DNA from: Gryganskiella cystojenkinii
Lineage: Eukaryota; Mortierellomycota; Mortierellomycetes; Mortierellales; Mortierellaceae
Direction: 5' to 3'
Length of the DNA: 64,000 bases
Assembly: GCA_015852425.1 (NCBI GenBank)
Contig: JAAAIG010000085.1
Coordinates: forward strand, 1-64,000
Numbering within the stretch: the first letter of the stretch is position 1; every line of letters begins with the position of its first letter. This document shows positions 11,701 to 24,617 of this stretch, piece by piece. Made by a program: the position numbers and the translations under genes. The notes under the pieces are model-generated. The model ran no database searches and was not told where the DNA came from. It was given only the letters and a program-made list of their open reading frames with translations.

Positions 11701-14352
11701 CAGGTTTCCCAATTAAGACTCGACCCGAGATCCGAAAAACGTTCTCGCTCTCTTGAAGCACCGTGGCGCCATCTTCTGCCACGACTGCAGGTTTCAAGAA
11801 CGGTTTAATGGCGACATCGCAAATGATCGCGAGCTTGGCCCCGAGTTCGTCTCGGCACTTGTAAAGAGCCTTTCGGTTCTTGTTGATGTACAGGCGTAGG
11901 AACCGAGGCTTCTCCTCCGTGATCTGACCAAACTCGTACGAGGCGTCGATCAAAGGTTGATGAAAATTGGTATAGATCTCGACAGAGACGTCGGTCATCT
12001 TTTTCGTCATCTCACGGTGAGTTTGTGCTCGACAGATGTAGACTTGCCTGTAAATTTGCCAGACAAACAAAAAAAAAAAATGGAACAACGCCACAAATGC
12101 AGGAGACCGAAAGAAGTATGTTAGTCAATTGTGTCAAAGTCTCGACTGGCTACGATCATTTAATACTAGGTCATTAACCAGCTTGCGTTCTTACCCAGGT
12201 TCAGAGAGATTGATTAAGGAATCGCTGTACAGCTCCTGGGGCATTTTCGTCACTCTTGGGTCCGGATCGAGGCGTCTGCAACAAAAAAAAAAATTGCAAA
12301 AAAAAAGTTAAAACGAGTAAAACAACAAGCAGAATACACAGGCGAGCTTTCGATTCATCGGGTTAGATGAGAGAGCGAAAAGAAGTCATACCCTTCCTTA
12401 TAAGCGCTCACGAGGCCAGTGTACAGAGCTCTGTACGCTTGAGCTTTCTTGTGGACAGCATCCCCGACTGCGTTGAAACTGATCGCGTTCTGGTATATCC
12501 GTCGAAGATCGCGCTCAAACTGTGAAAAGTCCTTGTATCCTTCAAGGTCTGACAGATGAATATGCTCCAAGGCTGCCCTCAGAGAAAATTCCGAGATATC
12601 ACTGGCGATTTTGGAGGAACCACCAATAGCGATACATTTCCAGAGCTTGGTTTCGATCGTCCTCAACGTCATCGGCTTCTTAATCACGCGATAGTAATTC
12701 GTGACAGTGTCCGGCACCTGATTCACAAAGTTATCGCAGACTGGGTTGCTTAAGAGTCTGTCCAATATCGTCATACCGACTCGAACGAGCTCAAGAGGTG
12801 TGAGCGATGGACCAGCCAAATCGGGTGACGTACGACCACCGACGGAAGAGCGTGCCATCACCGTGTGTAGTTCCTCTCCGTCCACAGTCATTATATCAAC
12901 AGAAGGAGACCTCGGTGGACTGTCCTTTACCTCGATCGAGGGTGATTTCCGAGGCGGGTGCACTAGTGGAGGTGCCAGTCTGTATTCTGTTGAGTGCAGA
13001 TGTGGTGTGGACGGTATCGACTCGATCTTCACGGTCACCTCATCTTCAACTTCGACTGGTGGACCTGGCTCTAAAGATGCCGGAGTGGCGAGACGGACAG
13101 GCGTGGCAGCTCGTGAACTGGGCGCGGATTTTGTCTGACTACGAGACCGCTTCTTCGGTATCGTTGATGCCTTGGCAGAAGGTGCTGGAACAATAGGTAT
13201 TACTTCTTGGTGCGTCTCTGTCGTTCTTGTGGACTGACTCGGGGATGCCGCTGGCAAGGGTGTTGCTGGTAATGGTGCTGTCAGCAACGACGCCGCTGGC
13301 AAGGATATTGTTGGTAAAGATGCCGCAGGCAACGACGTTACTAGCAAGGAAGCTACCGGCAGGGACGTTACTGGTATGGGAGCCACTGGCAAGGATGTTG
13401 TTGGCAACGACACTTCCATCATTGAAGCTGAGGGTGAGGACATTGTTGGTAATGATACCACCGCCGATGGTATTGTCGGCGATGGGGACGTTTGAGTCGC
13501 TCCAGAGGGTTGTTTCGCTTTAGCGACCATTGCGAACAAAGTTTGGTTGACGTGCAATGGAGAACCAACGCGCGGCCTTTTCTCGGACGATTTTTCTATA
13601 AGTAAATAATTCCGAGAACCGAAGGATTGCCAGTCAGGTTTTCACCGTTTTTTTAACATACAGAAAAGCATTACTGATCCGAATGATGGTGATATTACAA
13701 CGACGGCAGAATGAAAAAAGAAACACTTACCAAAAATTGGGTAATTCTTTCTTGCCGTCGGAGGTTCAGACGAGACCATGTCGCCATGGGACCGCTTGGT
13801 TGGCTCTGGAGTAGTGGAAGAAGGTGCCATGACCGTCGGGTTGGGCGTCTCTACCGCTCCGGTCGCCGATAATGGATCTGACCCCGAGACCGGAGATGGC
13901 TCGGTCGAGGTCGAGGCCGCAGTCGGCGAAGCCTGTTTACGAAATACTTCTGGAATATTTGGTAAATGTCTGGGCACTCGGATCTTGAAGCCTGTGCTAT
14001 CTGCCGATAGTCCTGGAAAAAGAGGGACACGGAGTATAAACAAGGTTGAAGTGATATTAGTACAGGCGATAGAGATTCAAAGAGAAGTTCCCGGATTAGA
14101 TCCGCTGCCTGGTTCCCGAGGCATTGCCTTTTTGCCTAACTTGAAATTTTGCTTAATGTTGCAATTTCGGCACTTTTCTTTGGCGTTGTCTTTACCTTCT
14201 GTCGTTGTCACGGGTCTCTGAGGAGAAGCCTTGGTGCTAGAGTCCTTCGGTGGCTCTGGTCGCGACCCAGACCAAGTACCAGATTGTGGTCTGGCAGGCG
14301 ACGTATGGTTAGATGACCCGGAAGAGGAAGAGGATGTTGACTTGGCTGACAT
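8724..14352 (-). CDS. Bromodomain and protein kinase domain in one predicted protein
   Basis: Eight exons (minus): 14352-14196, 14012-13731, 13595-12392, 12275-12195, 12047-10485, 10354-9698, 9583-9230, 9114-8724; 4,689 nt, 1,562 residues. All seven junctions have GT-AG ends and matching phases. Residues 1-410 are Ser/Pro-rich, including a degenerate SLPA repeat. A bromodomain follows at about 412-540: the ZA loop has VIKKPMTLRTIETKL, the acetyl-lysine Asn is likely in NAISFNAVGD, and there is an insertion of about 30 residues in the middle. An unrecognised domain of about 170 residues starts near 590, then a long Ser/Pro linker. A kinase domain fills about 1170-1550: candidate ATP lysine in VIQNFK, catalytic loop HRDLSEVN, metal site DFG, and DVYSLGVLIWR in the C-lobe. 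The canonical APE motif is not clear. Inferred role: chromatin-associated kinase. The 10484-10355 intron joins the two halves; if it is wrong, these are two genes. Confidence 0.75.
13228..13440 (-). repeat. Degenerate short tandem repeat encoding SLPA-type units
   Basis: In the third exon of the bromodomain-kinase gene, a run of diverged units of about 15 bp encodes repeating S-L-P-[AVT]-[AT] pentapeptides (TSLPVASLL, TISLPAASLL and similar). It probably forms a disordered linker, and copy number may vary between strains. Confidence 0.6.
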
Positions 14353-17300
14353 GAGCCGCTGACAAGAAATAGTGCAAGGGATTCGTCTTTTGACGCTGTA
14401 GCGGAACCGTGTCTTCAACTATGTCAGCGCGCTTCGGTTCCAATGGAGAAGAACGTGAGAGGAGTGAGTATATCGCCGGATGCCAAAGTTACGAACTGAG
14501 GGAGAGAGTGGGAGAAAGGAATGTGAGAGTGGGCTATGGAGACGCGCTGCAGGGATCCGACGATTGTTGTGTTGTATTAATCTTCTCAAGATCCGAGGGT
14601 GAATAGAGGGACAATGTCGCCTGGATGAACTCGAGCAGTCCTCTTACAGGCACAAGCAACAGCGATGTCGATTGAGAGTTGAATAAAAGGTCAAGGTATC
14701 TAGTGATAGAGATGCATGCGGGAGAAGATAAAGATAATTGTAAGTAACCAGAAAAGCTGATCCTTTTTTCAGGTGCACAGCTTTCGGTTGCTGGTACGGG
14801 TGGATGGTCAGGCACAGCTGGAAGTACTCTGCAGAAAAGGGCTGGTAACGAAGAAAGAATGAAATAGGGATAAAGCGAGAGATAGAGAGTGCGTGTGTGT
14901 GCGTGCGCAGAAGACGCCTTTACTCTTGGCTGTCAAAAAAAAGTTGATCGTGGTGAATCGAGTTTTCGATGAGATCGAATGGTCTCGATTCAACCTCATT
15001 CACTTTTTTGGGGGTTGTAGTATGTCAGCCGTGGGCAGACCAGTCCAGACGTTGACTTCGCCTCTCGCTCCGATGCTGTTGCGCAAGTCAAGGCGTCAGA
15101 GTGGAGAAAGAGGTCGGGGATTATGCAGTGTTTAAGGAAAGCAAGGAAGAAAGGTGGTTTGGAAACGTCCGCCAAAGGCAATGTAAGATCAATCCCTGAT
15201 CGTAGATAAACGAACCAAAAGGACAGGGCGGTGTGTGGATGGCGATGATGTCGCTGCAGAGAATTGTAAGGAATAGAGGCGAGAGAACTCTTGGGAGTTG
15301 TAGGTATGAAGAGGAGGAAGTGTGGACGCAAGGCACAAAGAGGAAGGAGTAAAAAAATAGTGCTTGGATATTTTGGTGGCAGACAAGTAGGGGGCAGGTG
15401 GTCTGTTCGATAAAGAGAGGGTGGCGGTGACGAATAAGGGAGAACGAAGACCTACGGGTTAAGAGACAGTCGAGAGAGTGAAGGTAACAGAGGGAGCTGT
15501 GGAGATGAGAGGACCTTCGGAGGAATGAAGAAAAGACAGGTGAAAGGGATCGAGGATGAAAAAAGCAGAGATCTGCCTGCAGGTTTGAATGAGATGCAGA
15601 AAAAAAACAAAAAACTCAGCTCTACCGCTGTGGGCTTATTTTTGTGACAGAAAGTAAGAAAATACTCTGGAAATATAGTGCTTCTACGACTGGAGAATGA
15701 GCATAGAGAATGCGGATGATTCCAACTCTGAACAAGAAATACAGAAACGACAAAGGCTCGCCCGTTCGAGGGTATGTGAATGTGTTTGTATGATGGGCGG
15801 TTTGCAATGAGAAAGGAGAAGGAGATCAGCCTGTTGAACTTTTTTTTTTTTTTGTTCAAAGGTTTGGGTGGCGCTTATTTTTTTCCGTACTTTTTTATCG
15901 ACAGGCTGTCCGCGACGCTTCTGTTGACTCCTTAGGTCCTACCTTCTTTGCACTGCTCGTTCTTTCAGGTTGTTTAGAGGTCAAAGTGTCGCTCTGGTGC
16001 AAGGAGGATAAGTCGATGAATGCCGAAGGTGTGATTTGAATAGAATACTCAGTGAATTGTCGGGTGTGGAGTCAATGGAAAGGTGACGACATATAAAGAG
16101 AGAGAGTATGTTTGTGTGCAAGTCTGACTGGGATGCGAGTCCAAATGTCAATGTCTGATCGTGATCGCGATTTGGTTGTTTAAAACAGTGCATTGACCAA
16201 CCGATTCGTTGCCAATGGTCGAAAGGAGAAAGGAAAAGGTGTGTCTAAAAGAAAAGCACTCGATGTCTCTGAAAGGAACGCATCGCGAAAAAAATCTTGT
16301 TTTAAAAAAAAAATCCAGAATAAAAAAACAAGGCACTCATTCACACCGTCTCCACGAAGGGTCTTTAATACGTCAAACAGAAGCACCCAAAGGCTCTGGG
16401 ATTCATCTCAGAAGTACGTCGATGTGTCTTAGTTCCCCATTCTCATGATCAGAGGTCTTAGTTATTCGCACATGAGTATGAAAGCAGGTGGGAAAAAGTG
16501 AACTTTTATTTCTAGCTCGTTCTCAAGGATTCGATGCAAAGCGCGCCAGCGTCATGGCGAACACACGTCTATGATCACAGGCCCTTATTCACTATATTTC
16601 ATCTGCTCCATACAGGGGACCTTCTTTGAGAGTGTCGAGGGCGATTATGCGCCTTTTGAAGAAGAAAACGTGGTTAGAGAATGAGATCAACCTTGTTTTA
16701 CGCATCGAAATGAGCTGAACAACAACAACATCCAACCTGAATAACCCGTCCTCGATATTTGGATTTCCATCCACCCTCTCTGTTACCTGATAACGTGGAG
16801 TACTTCTGGCATGTTTCAAGGAATAATTCATCTCGGGACGAAGGGTGGTAGAATAATTTACTCCCTTTACTTCGTGTAAGTGTGTTACCACGGACAAAGG
16901 GTCCCAAAAGGGCGATAATTGTCCTCAATCTACTATCCTACACTCCATTTTTCGCATTGACGATGCAGGGAATCTGGCAGAGAAGCTCGAGAGCGCTTGT
17001 GGGTATTTACCTCAAAAAAATACGGTCCACCACGAAGGCTTGATAGACTGATTTCGAAAGTGTGCTCAAGATCACTGTTGTGAACTCTTGCTACAAGCTC
17101 TCCGACTGTCGCCTTCGCCTCGTGTCCGCACTCTGTCGACGGACTTCTGTAAGGTTGATCGTGATCTTCAGAAGTATTCAAATCTCGTAGAAAACCAATG
17201 ATAGCGTTTGAGTTTAATATCTGCACGCTCTCGGCTGATCGAGATTATGTAGTCGGTAGAAGTCCATTGCTCTTTTTACGGTTGCCTGCTCACAGCGAAT

Positions 17301-18156
17301 GGCGGCCGTCATGACCTCAGTCAGGTGGTTTCAGACTCGTACTCATTTCAAGGCCTTAGTAACTCCATTATGGTCGACTCGGGCTGTCATCCTTGAAAGC
17401 ATGTCTTGAAAAAATGACGGGTGTGCACGTAAATAGAAGACAGTGATCCTCAAATTAAATAACACGAGATCCCTCCATTAAAACTCGATCCCTTTCCTGA
17501 AATTGCTCCAACCTGCTCATGACTGCAAAACTATCGTACTATTTGGAGTTTTTAGACAAAGAGGGGCTTTTTATGTATTTATTTCAAGTTGAGGCTCGTT
17601 CGTGTGATTAAGCTGGGAACGGACGCCATTGAGCTGGCCATCAAGTCGCCAGTTTCGATACTGATGGAAAATCGAGGCTAATGACCGAAATCGCGTGTTC
17701 ATTACTTTCATGGGTAAGCTTGGTGGTCGGATACTACGTTGAAACTTCAACACGAACAATCTTACTGCGATCATTTCCCGAAACGACAGAAACCCTCTAG
17801 GCATTTGGCGACACAAGGAGACCATACAGGCGCAGCACGAGCACTAAGATCACTTCTGTATAGTCACACCCTCTCAACGACCTGTAAGAACGAAAAGTAG
17901 CTTTTCAAGGGCTGAGGCAAGTATCAACAGTTTGGTCCGCATGAGAAAACGTCACCTCACTTAAAAATCGAACACAGTTTCCCGTTGTCGCGATTTTGGT
18001 GGCAAAAAAGCATGGGCCAGAAATATTTGCCACCAAAAATGTTCCTCTGCGCGTGTTTTTTTGGGAATCAAAATTATTTTTGTAAATTTTTGTGTGAATA
18101 TGGTACAAGTGCTATTTCGCCTTCTTCTTCCTCTCCAAGAAACACTTGGTACTCTT
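14353..18156. other. 3.8 kb region without a convincing gene
   Basis: From 14353 to about 16300 the minus strand is strongly pyrimidine-rich, consistent with a long promoter and leader of the bromodomain-kinase gene, and includes a GT-rich microsatellite near 14890. Open frames here are short, mutually overlapping and low in complexity. From 16500 to 17850 base composition becomes more balanced and may hold coding relics (separate entry). 17850-18156 is the downstream flank of SRP54. Confidence 0.45.
16592..17825 (-). pseudogene. Possible decayed protein-coding relics
   Basis: Three minus-strand open stretches (17825-17571, 17226-16933, 16897-16592) have protein-like composition, e.g. VMNTRFRSLASIFHQY and LEHTFEISLSSLRGGPYFF. 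They are interrupted by stops, and I found no splice sites joining them. Their common strand and spacing suggest one broken gene or several fragments of a lineage-specific family, perhaps related to the relic at 5.3 kb. Evidence is weak, and chance frames remain possible. Confidence 0.22.
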
Positions 18157-20441
<2,285 letters not shown>

Positions 20442-20916
20442 CTTGCGAGCGGGTTATATGGGGGTAAAAAGGGTAGGAGGTAGAAAGTAAGGAACTGGTG
20501 GGTACTAGGGAAGGAGGGACCAGTGTGCAAGGCAATATAACGAGAAGGATGAAAAGAAAAGAGTTTGATGAACTCGAGGAAGATGATGCTTTGCTTCTAT
20601 GGAAAGAGATGGGGCGAGAATGCAAGGTCGACGAGGGTCAGTCATTATTGGTCCCCTTCATCTCGTCAAGTGGACCCACCCCACCCCAATATGACGTCAC
20701 AGTATTTATTTAATGCAATCCAAGTAAGCTACTCCACTCGTTTACTTCTCTGTTTGCCTGTGCCTCATCGCCACTTTATTTCAATATTGGTCATCTCCAT
20801 CTTTCTTTTTCCTCCTCCATCCCATCCCATCCCATCCTTTTATTCATCTCTCTTTTTTCTCTTTTTGTATTTTCTTTTTGTCCCTTCCACTCCCTCTTTT
20901 GCACGCACATATAATA
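20442..20916. promoter_or_regulatory. Divergent promoter of SRP54 and the SR-protein gene
   Basis: 475 bp between the two start codons. It is pyrimidine-rich on both sense sides (plus strand 20760-20900) and contains a TGACGTCA palindrome at 20692-20699, a perfect CRE/ATF-type bZIP site. No coding potential seen. Confidence 0.5.
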
Positions 20917-23151
20917 ATGACCACTCGTGTTTATCTTGGCCACTTGCCCAGAGACGCCTCCGACCGCGAGGTTGAGACTCTCTTCAAGGGCTATGGCCGT
21001 CTCCGTGAGGTCACTCTCAAGAACGGCTTTGGCTTTGTCGAGTTCACTGATCCCAAGGATGCTGACGATGCTGTTCATGATTTCCACGGAAAGGAGTTCT
21101 TGGGTGAGAGGTAATCGATACCATATCATATCCTGCACAACAACAAGAATGGCGGGAAAATGAGGGCGAGAATTTCACTTTTTCTCTCTCAACCTGTTTT
21201 TCTGCGCCGCAAATTTTTGACTTGCTCAAACGGTCAACTTTATCCACTATTTTATTGTTCCGTGACACTAATCAAAATGCTCTCTCTCTCTCTCTGACTT
21301 GTTCAATCTTGACAATCAGACTTGTTGTTGAGCATGCCCGTGGTGACAAGAGAGGTGGCGGCAACAGCGATCGCCGTGATGACAGAGACAACAGGTACTT
21401 TGTCCATGATCTTGATCTTTCTTTTTAACATTCTTCAGGTCCAATCATCATTAATGAAATTTGGCCGATAACCGGATTTGGATTTTTTTTTTTTAATCCA
21501 CTCTATTCAATCAGATTCCGTCCCCCAGAGAGAACCGAGCATCGCTTGGTTATCGAGAACCTCGCCCAAGGATGCAGCTGGCAGGTACGAAACATTTCCC
21601 TTCCTCAGGGCCTGGTCCTTTCATCTTGAAAACAAGATTTTTGTTCGAATTCTTGGATCCCGCCTTTATCGGTGTGTTGTCGACCTTTTGGACTTTTTTT
21701 TTTTTTACTTTTCGCCGTCGAACCGGGGCATCGTGACTCTTCAAGTATTCTCGTTGAGACGCCTCGTGTTTTGGCACTCGACTCGACGCCACCAATGCCC
21801 CAAAATGGGCTCTTTGGACCAACGCTTTTCGTTTGTTGATTGCAAAGTTAATGAGCGAAATACGTTCCCGAAAGTCGAGCTGGTGTGGCTTCCCCTTCTC
21901 TGTCGCGCCTGAGGTTGCAAGCCCCCAAGCTGCCAGCCCATGAGACGTAGCTATGCGGAAAGAGGATGCTGCCCTTTCGACCTACCAAACCTTTGAGAAC
22001 CAAAAAAAGAGATCGCCATGGGTCGTCTATGACGGTGCGAATGGCCAAAGCGTTGGACATGGACTACAAGACTTTGGGGTCCTTCCTTCCTTCCCTGTTT
22101 TTGGATCGGGCATGCCACCAATCTTTTATTGCGGGGGTTCTGGTGTCAACGGTTATCGTTGTACGAATGTTTTATCCTCCATTGCCGTCTTGCCGTTTTG
22201 TGGACCCTAAACCTCTGCCTTCCTTGGCCCCTCCTCCCTCCTCTCGTTCTCCAACTCTTATGTGACTCCGTTGCTACCGTGATTCGGTTTCTCCAGGATA
22301 TCAAGGACCTTATGCGCAAGGCGGGTGAGGTCACCTTTGCTGATATTAACAAGGACAACGACAGCCAGGGGTAAGTTGTGAAACATCGTGTCCAAATAAC
22401 ATGCGGAGTACTTTGGTCCGCCATGATTTTTGGGACAAGTGTGACTAACTGGATATCCATGGTGTACAAACTATTAGTGTTGTCGAGTTTTCGTCTGCTG
22501 ATGATGTGCAAAACGCTCTCAAAACCTTGGATGGAGAGAGCTTGAGAGGCAACAACATCACCCTTCGTCCTGTAAGTCATCCTGAAAAATGCTGACAATT
22601 TTCTTCTTGTTGTTTAAGCTCCACAATGTCTTTCAACAAACTGACAAATCTCTTTTATAATATAACCGAACAACTAGTTCGATTCTGCCCGCGATACCGC
22701 ACCTCGCGATATGGGTCGTGGAAACGGACGTGACAGAGATCGCCGTGACAGATACGATGGTCGTGATCGTGATCGTCGTGGTGACCGTCGTGGTCGTGGC
22801 CATGACTTTTATGACCGAAGCGATCGTGATTATGGTCGTGGACGTGATCGTGAACGTGAGCGCGAGCGTCGTCGTTCCCGCTCTCGCAGCAATGGCCGTC
22901 GTGGCAGCAGTCGTGATCGTCGTTCCCGTAGCCGTGACCGTGGTGGTCGTCGTGATCGTGACCGCAGTGACCGTCGCTCGCGCAGCCCTGCCCCCCGTGG
23001 CGCTGATCGCGAGCGTGAGCGCTCTCCTGTCCGTGAACGTTCTCCTGCCAAGGAAAGATCGCCTGTGCGTGAGCGCACTCCTTCCAGAGAGCGTTCTCAC
23101 AGTCCTGCTGCTCCCCGCAGGAATCGCTCTCGCTCTGCCAGCCGCGACTAG
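20917..23151 (+). CDS. SR-type splicing factor with two RRMs and an RS domain (Srp2-like)
   Basis: Six exons: 20917-21110, 21320-21394, 21515-21584, 22297-22370, 22478-22571, 22678-23151; 326 residues. RRM1 (about 4-72) has RNP2 VYLGHL and RNP1 NGFGFVEF. The hinge is Gly/Arg/Asp-rich. RRM2 (about 100-170) is the pseudo-RRM of SR proteins: LVIENL, then CSWQDIKDLMRKAGEVTF, close to the SWQDLKD signature of SRSF1-like and S. pombe Srp2 proteins. The rest is an RS/RD-rich domain ending SRSASRD. Role: nuclear pre-mRNA splicing and probably mRNA export. The intron after SWQ (21585-22296) is 712 bp, several times longer than its neighbours. The stop lies 148 bp from the convergent CGI121 stop. Confidence 0.93.
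21585..22296 (+). other. Unusually long intron within RRM2 of the SR gene
   Basis: 712 bp between donor GTACGA (21585) and acceptor CTCCAG (22296), splitting the SWQ|DIKD signature. The other introns of this gene are 106-209 bp. It contains several internal GT and AG sites, so it could hold an unproductive (poison) exon or a retained-intron switch, as SR genes often have. This is an inference from length and family habit only. Confidence 0.4.
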
Positions 23152-23299
23152 AATAACTGTTGTGGTCTCTGACTAATGTTTACCATCTCACAATAATTGC
23201 TTGCTGAAAACTCTGTTCAAAAATCGAATAAAAAAAAGACGGATTTGTACTCGGACGGATTTGTACTTGGTATTCATTGCGGTAAATATGGTGACGGGT

Positions 23300-24248
23300 T
23301 TATTGGACATTTTTCATGGCGATGGCGCCGATGATCCAGTTCAAGATGGTCTTGTCATCTGTCAGCTTTGGATCGATCTTGTAGTACTATTGTCGTCAGA
23401 TCGTCAGAGAAAGGACATGAAAATGTCGGTATAATTGGTTAAATGAAGATAAAAAAAAGTCATCACTTCGCCACGCCATCGTATCCTCGATCGAAAGGAA
23501 AAATCCAAAACGGGTCAGTTTGCCATACCTTTCGAAGCTTTTCCATGTCCTTTTCTTGATCCAGTTTTGAGAAGGAGATGAGGTTTCCGTCGACCGTCCG
23601 TGACATATCTTCCATGACCTCATCAGGCTCTCCTCCAATCTTGACAGCGATCAAGGACGTGGTCTCGTCTGAAATCCCGAATCTCTTGAGCGACTCTGCA
23701 ATCTGTTTGAGAATGCGGAATAAAATAAATAAATATATATGTTGTTGTTTTCTTGACCTGACTATGTCATCGTTCGATCATCAAGTGGTCATTGCAAAAT
23801 CCGCTTGAGGCACTTTTGTTTTTGTTTTTTTGTTTGCTATTGTTGACATTACGTTGTTGGTGGGAGAGAGGTTGTAGATGATCTCAGAGCTCAGGTATTG
23901 CGTCTTGAGTTTTCCAGTCTCGTTATCTTGAGCGGCCTTGGTTGCTGCGAGCAAGAGTTGGAAGACATCCATGATCTTTTATTATGCGTGCAAGAGGGGG
24001 GGTCGTTAGTGAGGCAAAGGAACGCGATCATTTTTGTACAAGTACAACAATTTGGCTTTAAAAGGAGAGGTATGTTGCTAGAGAAACAGGCAAACACGCA
24101 CCAGGTTGGACTCGACCAGCGCAAAGGTCAAAGTCTTGTCTTGGACTTGAAGACGTTCCTTCAGCAAAGCAGCGTTCTTGACGCCAGTGAAACAAGCGAG
24201 GTGGATATCGCCGGCAGAGGGAAGGGTATCGATCGGGAATGATTCCAT
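23300..24248 (-). CDS. CGI121: EKC/KEOPS complex subunit Cgi121 (TPRKB homologue)
   Basis: Four exons: 24248-24102, 23975-23853, 23702-23529, 23386-23300; 176 residues, the usual length. KEOPS makes the N6-threonylcarbamoyl (t6A) modification of ANN-reading tRNAs. Cgi121 binds Bud32 and the tRNA 3' end. Recognisable segments: start MESFPI, IHLACFTGVKNAALLKERL, the LLAATKAAQ helix, SEIIYNLSPTNNI followed by AESLKRFGISDETTSLIAVK, and the end LNWIIGAIAMKNVQ. The Met start has good context (GCCATGG). All exon phases are zero. The gene is convergent with the SR gene and divergent from RNH1 across 369 bp. Confidence 0.93.
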
Positions 24249-24617
24249 GGCTGGATTGTTTATCGATAGGAGTGAATGTGGATTGAGAGTTTGAATTTGA
24301 ATATGCTTAGGCTGTGACAGGTGGATGAAATACAGAGAAAGCGAGTGAATGGAGTGAGCGAGTGATGGTGAATGCGGTCAGCTAGTGAAAGTAGAAAAAG
24401 GAGAGGTGAGGTTGGCTGGTGGCGGTGGCTTGGATCTCTCGGGGACAATTTGTGGTTGTCGAGGGCCAGGAGTCCAGGACCACGCTTTGTGTCCCCAAGT
24501 GTAATTGTCTCCTCCCCCCTTTATTTTTCTAGCTCTACCCGTTGTGCTTCTTCTCACAGAGAGGCTCTTCTTTTTTCGTCTCTTTGAATGCTAAGGTCTC
24601 TCCTCCGAATCGCCATC
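24249..24617. promoter_or_regulatory. Divergent promoter of CGI121 and RNH1
   Basis: 369 bp between the two start codons; the right part is pyrimidine-rich toward RNH1. No other feature seen. Confidence 0.45.

Noticed and set aside
22633..23176. Thr/Ile/Val-rich frames in other phases of the RS-domain exon
   Set aside because: Alternative readings of the repetitive CGTGATCGT-type sequence; the RS/RD reading joins correctly to both RRMs.
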